Source: Morchella semilibera
Lineage: Eukaryota > Ascomycota > Pezizomycetes > Pezizales > Morchellaceae
Assembly (NCBI GenBank): GCA_009192285.1
Contig: CM018608.1
Coordinates: 328,201 to 392,200, forward strand
DNA length: 64,000 nt
Reading direction: 5' to 3'
A program made the translations under genes and the position numbers. Below, piece by piece: positions 32,738-44,991 of the stretch (positions within the stretch are counted from its first letter, which is position 1; each line of letters begins with the position of its first letter). The notes beneath the pieces are model-generated. The model searched no databases and was not told where the DNA came from. It saw only the letters and a list, made by a program, of their open reading frames with translations.

Positions 32738-32895
32738 TTTGCTATAGCGGTACCTTCTATAAGGTCCCTCTATAATGATAGAACTTCTTGGTCCTTTTTT
32801 CCCGGACTTCAGCACCAGTACCTCTTATATAAGGGTACGGGTAACACCTCTATAACGGTACCAAATTCCAGTCCCGAGCGTACCGTTATAGCAAA
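32738..32895. mobile_element. 158-bp inverted-repeat element with CTATARCGGTACC repeats
   Basis: The left end TTTGCTATAGCGGTAC is repeated inverted at the right end (TTTGCTATAACGGTAC on the reverse strand), one mismatch in 16 bp. Further copies of CTCTATAACGGTACC (about 32850) and CTATAAGG/CTATAATG motifs lie inside. No clear target duplication and no coding capacity. Confidence 0.6.
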
Positions 32896-33913
32896 TATAC
32901 TAGCTAGGGGTAGTTTTCACTCCACACCACCAATAACTATCACGGTCGAATAACATAAGATTGCATAGGAAGTTTCCCGCCTAAGCATACTAACGGATCT
33001 CTTAGGAATTTAAAGGATAAGTAAGTACTGCTGGCTCATGATAGGCCTTTCTTTAGGGTCATTTGTGGGGGGTGGGCGCCCGAAAAGCAATTGAATTCCT
33101 GGAAATTGGTCGGGGGTTGGGATCCTCATGGCAATGAAAACTCCGCGGGAACAGGGAGTCCTGGGAATGCAAAAGCATCATGCGATATCTCTGTTCTTTT
33201 CTACTCTTGAGAACTGCGTAGCTACTAACTCTTCTACAGTGAAATAGGCCGGAGTCTTTGGAATAAAGATGCACTGGGCGCACTTATGGCCGAACCTGTC
33301 AACTCTGATGCCCTCTCCGATAATTAACGCAAACAACTCATATCCAGATATTCCCCATCTATAAGGGTAATTTTAGCTCTAAACTCCCTCTAGAAGAGTC
33401 TATTTGTCGGTGATCTTATACAGGCGGGGTCCGACTGCGGCCTGTGTGCAAAGTTTCCACATAACTTGTTACCGTGCTCCGGTGCACTCCAACCATTTCC
33501 CCGCCTAGTCCTAGAAGGTTTCTCAATTTAATATTCTCTCATCTACCCAGCTCAACCCTACTTCCCCTACGTGTAAATAAACAAAGGTCCGCCTAGGAGG
33601 TTCTACCACTTGTTCGAACCTGGACCTTCCACGACCTGGGTTGAGTACACAGTGATGAAATTTACAGTGTAAGAGTGGGTTATAGAAGCTGCTCGAATCC
33701 AACAGTAAGTTCGGTCAGTACCACGCTACATCCAAAGGCGCAAATCTCAATATGCTAGTGGCAGGGATGATACTTCAAGCACAGTAAACGCGAAGAAAAA
33801 AATGGGACCGGTGATGGGTTAAGGAGGGTAGTGATGGGTCCATACACGTATAGTTAAAGAGGGTATTGCTTTTGGTATGAGGGGTATCTGCTTATGTGGT
33901 ATCTTGAGGAGGG

Positions 33914-33985
33914 CTGTTACATTATATAGAACCTCTGTTTAGCGAAGGTGCTCGAAACACTCTAGCTACCGAGCTATGAATCTGG
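33914..33985 (-). repeat. tRNA-derived SINE-like relic (possible)
   Basis: On the reverse strand TAGCTCGGTAGCTAGAGTG resembles a tRNA D-arm/A box. About 35 nt later a degenerate B-box-like GGTTCTATATAA follows. No complete cloverleaf can be drawn, so this is not a functional tRNA. Confidence 0.3.
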
Positions 33986-36900
33986 CACAACCAGGTAAGA
34001 TGGTCGTTTTGCACTGGCCCTCTCGTGGGGGCCACGAGCTAGGTTACCAGTGCTAGGAACTCCCCATTATTGGCTCTCTCACAAAACTTCTCTGTGGGTT
34101 TAGTCTCAATGATAAAGGGCAAAAAAGAGCCAGTAATCAGGCGGCATAGATGTTCCTGTCAAAGACCCTAATCTATGTGTCAAATATGACATATGACTTG
34201 TCCTATTTACCAACTTAGGCGTGCAATGACTCTAGAGCTTTATCAATGGCGGAATAGTCTACCTGGGGGTTACAACTATTAGCTTTAAGTTCGCTCTATG
34301 ATGGTCCTGATCGCGCGCTCTGTCTGAACTTAAGGGCTTATAGGCATAGGGTTGCAATGGTGTTAGTCGATAGGCTGGTGACTCTAAGTTTATGGGCTCT
34401 AAGTATTTCGTTATTACCGTCCCAAATATTTTCAGGATAGGTGCATAGATTTTTACTTATAGAGCGTTTAATGACTCAAGTGTTTTATGAGACACGTCTT
34501 CCATATATACATGTACGTACGTATATGTAAACAACATGTAAGTATACATGACAGGTGCATATGCCGTGTATTCATTTTCTTGCATAAGCGCCGCCGCGTG
34601 CCGCTCTTAATCATGTATTATTTCAAGCTTTCTGTCCCTTAAACAGTTGGGACCCCTAACCTGTCGTGTGCAGTTAATATGTCGAGTGATAGTTTATGAT
34701 TGTTTGAAACAAGTCATTCCTTCCCGTACCTATACTCAGCCCACCTCTCCTCATCTACGAACTACTCGTCTATTCTTTTCTGTCTTAACTTTTAACTCCT
34801 CGAGGGATTTGTTTCAGTTTTCACTAGGCTTGGCAGTAAGCTTACTCTAGCCGTTTCAACCAGATACCTACATGTACATACATGTATGTATGGAGGGAAA
34901 CGGACCACTGATGAGGTATTTCCACAAACAAATCAATTTTTTTTGAGTGGCAGAGCTTTCTACCTCATGAGTTGTAGCTGACAGAAACATGAACTTCCCT
35001 GGCGCAGATTAGTCCCAGTGGATATGAGTGAAATGCCCATCTCTCGTTCTGCCCGCCCGTTTCCCGTAGTCGCGGGACCATCAACTCTTATCTACTAACC
35101 CTACATCCGCTACATATGGTATCAAACATCAAGTCCAAAGGAACTAGACCCACCACGCCAAGTGATTCTATCTCACCCAGAGACATGATGGTCTCGGAGG
35201 TTTGAACCGGATACAGTTAGTAAAGCCGCTCGGGGTTATTGACAGGTTAAAAATCAAAGTTCTAATTAGCCAGAGCGATAAACTGACTGAGTGAGTTGGT
35301 GATCTATCTGCGGGGATTGAGACGTGGCACAAGGCGTAAAACCAAGGGGGAAAACTAATGTTGTGAATTAATAGAGGTCGATATATTTACCGCCTAGTCC
35401 ATGTGCCTCAACGCAGCCTGACGAGTACAGCTGTGTAGGTATGAAAAAACTGAATGGCGGTACATCACCTGGGGTGAATTACTAGTCATTCTATACATGA
35501 GCTTGGGGGATTGACGAAACAGCTCATTACGTCTTTGGGGAGATCATCCATGGTCATAGGGCAATCACTACACGATATAGAAATTCGAATCTGTCTGAAA
35601 AGCACGGATTCGTAGCCAGTATATTAATGGCGAATACAAACCCTGATCATCAAAGGCCCAGGCCTAGGTCCTGGGCTCACGGCACGTTCACCGAATGCAC
35701 CCTCCGATGATTTACCGAGTGAGATCTCTTGATCATGAATTGTTCATTGGCTCTATCACCTTCTTGACCTCAAAAGCTGGGTATTGTTCCCTTGGCATAC
35801 ATACTGACCTACATAGGTGAGACGGGCGGTCAGATTGATGACCACGGAATGTATGTCGTGTAATCGAATGCACCCTCAAGATATGTGTCAGACCTGTCTG
35901 AATTTCAGGATAGGGTGGAAGTGTAAATCCGCCTTTCCATCAACTTCCAGTTGATTTTTAGTTTATCAAATCAGGTGCGGGACAGGAGTGGGGGGAAAGT
36001 GTAACTCTGCAGATTCTGAGGGCGTCGATTTTGGTTGGGCCTAAACCGCCCAAACCTGACTGCTGTTTCTGATATGAGAATCCGGTTTTAGTACTATTAG
36101 AAGTAGATAACATACGATTACAAACTTAGAGCCCAATGATTTTACTGCTATCTTTCGATATGGATTTTGGTGGTAGAAACATTGAGGTTTGTCTTTTTAA
36201 GTGTTTACGTGGTGATATTCAGGTAACTTCGTCCTCAATCATATAAATCCGTCTCTAGGGGTGAAAATTCTATTTTGAATCACCTATTAAATTTTGTCTT
36301 TAAATATGACCCAACCTGTCTACTTGATCTTTAAAACTGAGATATTTTAAGAGTTGGCAAGAATTCGAAATGAAGGCTGAGTGACAAGAGCCACGGATCG
36401 CAGGGATTTGTTAGGTGATGGCAGTCAGCTCTTTCTCTTTGAAGCGAATAGACTCAGAATAGGCTCTTTATATGCCTTTATCTTTTGGTAATAATCGAAA
36501 AATGATTTACATCATTCCAGTATAAACATACTTTGTATTTTATGTTCTTTCTAGAGTATACCAACCAGATATGTAGTGGTTATTCCTTTTTGGCTTAGCA
36601 GTGTCTTACCGACCTTGTACTAATAACCGGGATTACAAAATGCGATGCCGAGGTACCACTCTGCATAGCTCATCTTCTATATGGAATTTAAACACTTCCA
36701 GATATTCGCCTTGAGGAGTAAAAAAAGGGCGGTTCTAATCAGACACAAGGTCAAAACCCACTCGCTCCGGCTTGAGTAGGAATGTATATTCTTCTGCGCC
36801 AGGCTTTTTTTTTTTTTTTTTCGTAGAAATAAAAACGGTTTCTTAGCTACCTAACTAATCAAGCCATCATCCTCGAACATAGCGAAGCACTATCCTGTAT

Positions 36901-39900
36901 CCACATATTATCAGTCAAAGACGTGATTAACAATTTCTTTGAAATCGAGTAGATCCACGCCTTTAGACTTATCATACTCATGTCGCTTATAAGGAAAGGT
37001 TAAGACATGTGCCGGAACAGTTTGTATCCATGTATGTCGAGCGTTGTTTTTCTCTCTCTGCTCGCCGACGCACCTCCTTTGCTTAGGGTACTACTTTGTC
37101 TCAGCCACTGGAACTAAGCCAGCAATGCGGAATATACGACCACTGAAAGTACGCCTCACTCGCAGGACTCAGGACTCAAAGTGGAGTCGAATCTGTGACC
37201 TTTTAGGCCCGCAATACCACAAATAGTCTCCTGCTGAAAACTTGCTCCCCCCCCCGGGGGGGTAAGTTCGGTACATTGGTGTTGCGGTTCACTGGGTCGG
37301 AGCGGGGCAGGAAGCTTTCGGCATCCCGGGCCGGGGGCGATGCAGTAAGAAGTTCGCCCTGTCACCGCTTCTGCACGGGGACAACGGGATCTCCGCTATC
37401 CGAGTTAGTTTCGGCACCACATGTCAAATAAGCTCGACCTTTTTTTGAATAAGGGCGACGAGTGTTCGACGAGTGTTGAACATAAAGGTGCCTCGGCGAT
37501 ATGATTGTCTCAGACAGAAGCCGAGTGACGAATCCCGAGCCGTTGCTCGGTGCCTAGGCAAGTGCGCCTACCATCATGTGCTCTCACTCGTGGGCCGGGT
37601 AAGCATGGGTTACGGGTCTTGGTCATAATTGAAATTGATTCCCTATATTGTGTGCGCGATATAGGCTGAAGCTAGTTCGTTATCTAATTGCTTAGAACAC
37701 CATTATCTCTTTGGTTGTGACATAAGTTTCCCTACGAAAGATATCTCGTTTTATAGCCAGACGAGTGGCAATTAGTGCGCATTATCACACCCTCGGGAAT
37801 TTGATAATCATAAAGGCAGGTGCGATCGTACGTACCACAGAGTGTTACATTATATAGCACATACGGTTTGCCGAGGTTGAGCTGGAGGCGAGACAAGGCT
37901 GGGAAATATATATAACCACCAGATAAAGGGGTTTAAAATACTCATTTCCCATTGTAACAGGGGAAGAGGAAGCGAGCAACCCCAGAAGACTACATGTACC
38001 TGCACCCCTATTTTGCGTAAATAATGAGCAACATAATAACCAATGCCTCCAAAGCTCAAACTTTGTGGACCATTATCATATATTACCCCCAGATTTTTTC
38101 AGGTAGAGCACTCTAAAGTAGATACCCGGGGTGCACCTACATGTGCCACTCTACTGCACCACATGGTGCAGCGCAGGTGCCCTCCTCCGAACCCGACCCT
38201 TGCTTTGATCTGATCGAATCGGTACCATAAATTCAAAAAGCCGTCTTTTCCGGATTAACTGACTAGGTTCCTTCCGGTTGCACGCATGCTTGGTAAAAAC
38301 ATCAACCACGATCACCCATTCAAGGCATGTATAACCTTAGACATTTTACCTACCTACTCAAGATTTAAGATTAGGAATATTAGAGACAATATGTGTAATA
38401 CCATTATCATTATGACAGCGGTGACTCCCGACCATGGCTATCGCGGAGATAATACTATAATTACCAGAGGACATGGTACTCACACGCAGCCTAAGTTCGT
38501 TGTAAATAGGTCGGTGTGATGTGATTTTCTCTTTCCCTAGGCCTTCATTAGCCCTTGACTAATCTGTCATGGAAAGTGTCAAAAAAAACGTGAAATCCAA
38601 TTATTGGTGCGCTACTAATTATAATTAATTGCAATTCAGCCTATAATGATACCTTATTAACGTACATATCTATTAAGTAGATACATGTATGTAACGCATC
38701 TACTCATGTAAGTATGATGTGATATGTTAAAGTTGTTCCGAAATTCTAAATGACAGCTGAATATAATACCTCTCCCCGTTATCCGCTTAGTGTTAGTCAG
38801 TGCGATCAGTGCGGATGGCGGGGTACCGAAAATTCGGGTTGGATAATAAAAAAAACAGGATATATACCTGCATAGCATATGAACTTCCTCTTCCTATTCC
38901 CCTCAATGATCATGAGCACGGGGCTGAATATTAGGCTAGCGGTGAGTTTCGACGTAGCATGAGCCCTGTTTGCAAGCAAGTGGGCCCTGGTACTGGAAGC
39001 ATATGAGTTCAAAATGACCTCGTCCATGCAGCAGCTGAATCTTAAACCATGTGAACACGACCCAACGAATCGATTGCTCCACAAACAAATGAAAGCCATC
39101 GACTATAGCCAATGCAAGATGATCAATCGAATGATCATATTCCCTGCTGCCAAGGTTGAGGTAAATGTAGAGAGTGTAGGGCGGATATTTTGTACCCCCT
39201 CGTTCTTGATGTGGAGGTTAAGAACAATGAGGATGGCTGGTGGGACAGGTGGGGAAGAGGCGGGTGGGATAGGTGTCTGCATCTCAATGTCATATGCGTT
39301 GCGATCGTCTCTGGTCCGCCCTGCTGTTTCTTCATCGCCCCCTTAAGGAGAGCCTCCATGCTGATTATCGAGAAGTGTAAACGGGAGAGGAGGACGAGCC
39401 ATTAGTTTGCGCTTATCCCGCTTGCATCCAATCATCTTGTGCTCCATTCATAACTAGCACGGAGTGGTTTACTTTACCGGCGTGTACAATTGTAGAATAG
39501 GGTGTACTTACATGTGCACAACACATTAAATGTATCCTGCCTGTTACCTGCAGCCGCGGATATATGTACATGTATGTACATGCACTAGGTAACTTTCTCT
39601 CCAAGTAATTATATGTAATTCCAAGATACCACCTCCCGGTACCGGCACGGCTGCCAAGTGATGGGGCCCTATCATGAGAGAGGGTGGACAGAATGAAACT
39701 TGTGATTTTCTAGACGATAGCTACAGTACTCAACCCGAATTTAACGTCGGGCCGAAAGGCAGAATACATAATATGAACAAAAGAACAGACAACAATGCAG
39801 CACATACACAGTATGGATACATATTTAGACAAAAACAACTTATTTTTCTGTAGTGCTACTCCCACCACAGGCTTCCTAGTTCCTATCACGTTCGAAGATA

Positions 39901-40396
39901 CACAACGAAATAAAAAAATAAAAAAGGCAGGATATACAAAAAAAAAAAGGTATGGACTGATAAGAGGAGATAATATAGTAAAAGAAACTGTAGTGATTGT
40001 GCGATAGCAGTATCCAGATAATGTAGAGGATAGTATCAAGTATAAAAAGTGTTGATGTAGAAGTTCAAGGAAAAAAAAGGTTCCGCGATGACGGCGACAT
40101 AAAAGCAAAAAGACCAACTAACCGTATTAGCCCTTCCCCCACCAACCCACCATGTCCATCTATCCCATGCCTCCCGGATATGATAAGAAAAAAATGCCCC
40201 CAATAGTCAAAGAAAAGAAGTTTTTTAAAACATAAGACAATATTTAAAACCAATATAGTAAAAGCAATTCCCGCTCCCTAATGCCCAAAATAGAGAAATA
40301 GCAAAACCCAAATTATAGAAATATAAAGTAGGTGGAGATGAAAAAAAATCACCTCGCACCCAATAAAAATGGACAAGAAGTTAAAGGAAATCACGC

Positions 40397-42515
40397 TCAG
40401 AATGTTGCAAGGGCAGCATCCCAAAAGAGCGGACCATTGATGAGCGCCAGTGTGCTCACTGGTATGCTGCTAATTAGACTCGACCAATCCGCTGTTCGAG
40501 CTGACATCAAGAAAGAGCCGGGTGTTTTGAAACTCATCGCCATGAATATTGTCGTGATGACGAGACATGACCGTAGGAAAAGTCTGACAATCTTCTCATA
40601 CAATTCTAGACTCTCGGCTTCACCAAATGCGATGCAATCGATAAGAACCGCAGTCATTGTCGTCTTCCGATATAGCGGCTTCATATCTGCGGTAAGGAAG
40701 TGCTCGTCCAGAGTGCTCATACTAGAGCTCTCGTAAACTTTTGGAGTGTCTTCCGGCAGCAAGCTATCGAGCTCCGCAGATGTTTTCCTCCGCCTCCACC
40801 ACGATGTGATCTTCCATCTCCAATCAATCCAGCTACTCGACAGGGTCTTTCTCTCTTGTTTTGGTGAGAGAATGTCCTGGAATAAATGAAGATCGTTGAT
40901 TTGTGCTAGCTTTCGTTCATTTGGCTGAGAAGTAATATCGAGATAGATCGTCTGCTTAGGGTCTTGATGCGAGAAAAACCTCGCGAAAAAGCGGGGGTTT
41001 GAAACCCGGACTGTCAAGTGAGTAGGTGTAGGAGGTGGAGTTAACTCTGGTATTTTAAACATAGATTCGGATGACAGCGTTAAACTCCGGGGTCTGGGCC
41101 GTGTCTTGGATTGGAAAGTCACAACTTCTGCAACCTTGGTTGCATTGGACTCGGGCAGAGTCATGGTAACCAAAAGAGGTTCACTATAAGTTTCCACCCG
41201 ACACCTAAAATAATCCAGCCAGAGCTTCTGCATGCAACTGTATTCATGTCAGCATTGTACGGTCTTCAACGAAAGGGAACTACAAACCTCTCCGCTTTTG
41301 TTGCATCTCTCTGACCACTTCCGACAAGAACCTCCGGTCTTGTGTATACAATGGCCTTTTTCCTGTATAGCTTCCATGCCTCATACATGGTTTCAGGCAC
41401 TGCCAAAAACGTGTTATATCCCCATGTAACGACAATGTTTAACCCCCTCCATGTACTTCCGGTAACCATGTCAAAAGATGGTGACACCGAAAAAGCCCTT
41501 GCAACCATGCTCTTCGTTCCGTCTCTAGCATGCACCACCATGTGCATATCCACCCTTGAGCTCTCACTTGAAAAATTATCCAGCGGATCCCGCACTTGGA
41601 TGTGGTAACTTCCTGATCGATGATTAAATGGTGAAATATGAAATGTTTTTTCCATCTCTCCAGCAAATGTATACCCTTTTCGGGCCGGCGGGTTCGCCGG
41701 GTTGTCGCTATGGAGAATATAGAGATGTTTTTCGCCAAAAGTGTTGTTTACCTCCAGAACAACAAGTTTAAGCTCCTGCTGAGCCGAATAAAGATAATAG
41801 TAAGAGACAGGATTAAATGAATAGCCAAAAAATCGAGGCGTTGTGACAATGTAAGTGAATGGATACAATGATGGGTCAATTCCCTATTTTAAAAAGTCAG
41901 TTTCGGGAATTTTACATCAAAGGAGTCAAATGTTCAATCTCATACATGATGAATCAAAACAGATTCTAGCTTTTTCTCGAACGGAAGCTCCGGGCTTGTA
42001 TAACCTGCCGGATCGATGGAAAAGAAGGTAAACCGATCCCTTGATTTCCGGCCCAGCTTCAAATTCTCCGCCTTCTCTGATTGTGACTCCACCACTGAAA
42101 ATAAACCTCCAACAGCACTCTTCATAGTGACCGGAAATCCGACATATAGTAGCGGATATTTGAATGTATGTTTCTTAGGCAAGAAACGAGCGTGTGTTGT
42201 CGAACAGAAAAAGAACAACGGTCTAAACTTTCCGGGAAACTTCTCCTCCAAGCTTATCCGACTACTCCTCACCACCATCCAAACGAACGGAGCCACCTCG
42301 AACAGACATATCCCCAGACATACCAAGGCGAAGTTCCTCAAAAATCCAAATGTCAAATCCCAGGTGTCGAGCAATTGGAGAGCCGAAGCGAAGACAAGGG
42401 CGACGGTCGCGGTCCTGAGAGCTCGAGTCTGGAGTAGTGGTTTGGTTGCAAGTAGAACAGACGATGCGTTGAGCAACAACAACCCCCGAGTTAGGAGGTC
42501 TCCGTCGCAACACAT
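40397..42515 (-). CDS. DUF1365-family membrane-associated protein, 3 exons (about 668 aa)
   Basis: Exons are 42515-41946, 41883-41288 and 41237-40397, joined through introns of 62 nt (GTATGA...AATAG) and 50 nt (GTTTGT...TACAG). Together they give 669 codons in one frame. The N-terminus has two hydrophobic segments (ALRTATVALVFASALQLL and FALVCLGICLFEVAPFVWMV). The DUF1365 domain begins with HARFLPKKHTFKYPLLYVGF, crosses intron 1 (LIHH|GIDPSLYPFTY), and continues PRFFGYSFNPVSYYYLYS, VVLEVNNTFGEKHLY, FHISPFNHRSGSYHIQV and LNIVVTWGYNTFL. The C-terminal exon is long and less conserved, with another hydrophobic stretch near the end. DUF1365 proteins are of unknown biochemical role; bacterial ones sit with cyclopropane fatty acid synthase and amine-oxidase genes, suggesting lipid modification. 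An alternative second-intron junction (donor at 41283, acceptor before 41228) is also in frame. Confidence 0.88.
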
Positions 42516-44953
42516 CGATAGTAGCGGGAATCAAGAGACTCCGAAAGTCTCTTGCACACTTTCTTTCTTCCAACCACTCACGCACACGCCTGATGTGAAA
42601 TGCTAAGGTATGTATCGATAACACTAACGATATGTATGATTTCCCAGTGGACTGGTTTTGCTCGGAGTAGTGACAGGAAGGATTTCTTGATGTGCCTCTC
42701 TTTCCAGTCAGTGTTGCCTCTGCCCCTCAGTCTGTAGTGTCTCCGGAGTGCAAGTACTGTTTTGCTGTGTCGGAAAATTTCCTGTATAGTGTTGTATCCC
42801 CGCGTAGTGTAAAAATGTGGGAGAGCCGCTTTTGTATAGTAGAAATGCCGAGAGTCCAAAGGGAGCTATCACTCCGTTGGGGGGGGGGGGGGGGAGGGGG
42901 TGCTTGTGGCAGTGTGTGCAGCTAAGTGGTGACCCACGGGTCTCGATTCGGAGGGAGGTTAAAATCACAATGCCTGGGGGGGGGGAGGGTATGTTTTATG
43001 CTGATGATGCGTGTTCGCTCGTGGTAGATTCGTTCCCTAGATGTCGCATGATATAGCTTTCTTATTCTGGCCCAATTCAGGGCTGTACGTGCATCTGAGG
43101 GAAAACGCCGAGGTCTGCGTATGTATACGTATACGTATTCAATGTACGCAAAGTAGGTAGGTAGTATAATAATGAGGGTTAGAGTAGATGCGCCCACTTC
43201 ACTTCTTTGGTTCTATCGGGACAGTGCAGAGCGGCCAATAAGATATTATACAATTAAGGTTGGTACAGCGACGATATAGTATCGAACTGCAACTGCAACT
43301 GTGGAGTATGTACTGTACGTACTGACGATCCGGGTACTTGTAGCGGTGGGGGGGGGGGGGGGGCCAACTAGCCAAAGTAGATAGAGAGAGACAGAGAAAA
43401 CAGGTCCAGATTTGATGGAATTGGGAGACTGAGTGATCGTCGACTGATCAATGGATAGGTCCGGGGGAGAGGTCCTTGTACAGAGGAGGATATGTACGTA
43501 CGAAGACAAAAGTAAGATATGGTATGGATGTACGAGGGGGGGGAGGGGTTTGTGTGGATATGAGAGATGTAATGCGTGTGTGAGATTCTCGTCCGGACCT
43601 TGATGCGCGGGGGGGGGGGGGACGAGGGCGAGGACGAGTCTTTGCTGCCTTCTTTTTCCTTCTACAAGATCAATCGGGATTTTCCTACTAATACTCGAGG
43701 AGATGATGCATAATTCCAATTTGATTGAATTGCGAAATGCAAGGAGTTCAGGAAGGAAGATGAGGAAGATATGATGCTGATGATATGATGATGTTGATGG
43801 TTTCACGATATCACCATATACAGAGGAGAGTCTATATGAGGACAAATGGGAAGAAAAGTACAACGCAGTGCATGAGCATCTAGCGAGGAAGGGGAACCAA
43901 ACTTGAAAAGCTCTTTCAGATTATTGAACTGTCGACAGCTGTGGGGACTTGGATCCACAGTTGGTCTGTCCCGGTCACAGAGGGGTGACATTGGCAGCAT
44001 TTCAAGGTACAGGGAAGTAAATAGTAGCCTGTGATAGCGTAAAGGGGTGTGGGTGGGATACTCTAGATGCTGGTTGCGTACGGGATGACGGACTTGCATA
44101 CAGAGGCAGACTACCAGACTGACTGAATGAACTGACTGCAGGCTGTTTGGGGGGGGGGGGGGGAGGACTGACTTGTTGCTGAGGTTGGCAGGTTGGCAGA
44201 AGAAAAGAAGAAAAAAAAAAAAAAAAAAGGGAAAAGACTTGCTTGTCGTGTCCGTAAGGGAAACCATCCCCGAGCACCAAGACCATTAAAAGCTTCAAGC
44301 ATTTGTCCCTGGTGTCCCAGTATTCTGGTGTTGTTGTGATGGAAAGACGGGGCTATGCCTCAAAAAGGTCCAAGATCCGAGACAAGGCTCGGAGGAGGGC
44401 CCAAAGCAGGAGCCAAGATACATAGCGCCCCCATTTACGGAACCGAACCTTTTTTCACTTACAGTTTACTACCGCGTTAGTAGAAAGAAAAACGCACGGT
44501 CAGTAGTCAAGTTTTTTTCCCCTTCTTCTTATGAAACGGTCGAGTTTGGAGCTTTATTTAGATGATTAGTAGCTGACAAAAAAAAATTATTCACCAAGTA
44601 CTAAATTCTACTGATTTATTAGGCAATAGTAACAACACGTGCAGGTCTACTATTTACATGTATGTAGTCCTGAGTACCTGGATGGGTGGGTGGCTTACTA
44701 GTGTCGGAGGTAGGGTCTGCGGCTGTGGAGCCTGGGCGATGTGGGGAACAACTTACACGACGTCGTCCTGCTTTACTATGTAATTCCTATATCAGTCAAC
44801 ATCCGCAACCCAAAAAAAGCCACCTTCCCAAATATAAGTCAGCCAGGTAAACTCTTTTACGGTCTCGACAACTTCCACCTTTTGCTAGCTGACGATTTAG
44901 GTGCAACCCACCACCACCACCGCCTCTCATTCGATTAAAAACCTCCACCCTCT

Positions 44954-44954
<1 letters not shown>

Positions 44955-44988
<34 letters not shown>
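44955..44988. repeat. Poly(A) run, 34 nt
   Basis: Uninterrupted A34. It is followed after about 40 nt by an AAAAAG-type stretch (about 45030-45055). It could be the tail of a retroposed copy, but no source gene is recognisable upstream. Confidence 0.85.

Positions 44989-44991
<3 letters not shown>

Larger units (their letters stand above)
30676..40396. other. 9.7-kb gene-poor region
   Basis: I see no convincing gene. Contents: an inverted-repeat element at 32738-32895; tRNA-like B-box motifs near 32189, 33611, 35203 and 37185; a tRNA A-box-like segment near 33970; a C9/G-run palindrome near 37245-37262; a short tandem GACGAGTGTTC near 37448; a TGCACCACATGGTGCA palindrome near 38153; and scattered TACATGTA copies. 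It looks like accumulated, decayed repeat DNA. Confidence 0.55.

Noticed and set aside
42016-42606. Forward frame of 196 codons
   Set aside because: It is antisense to exon 1 of the DUF1365 gene, whose reverse-strand frame carries the conserved motifs.
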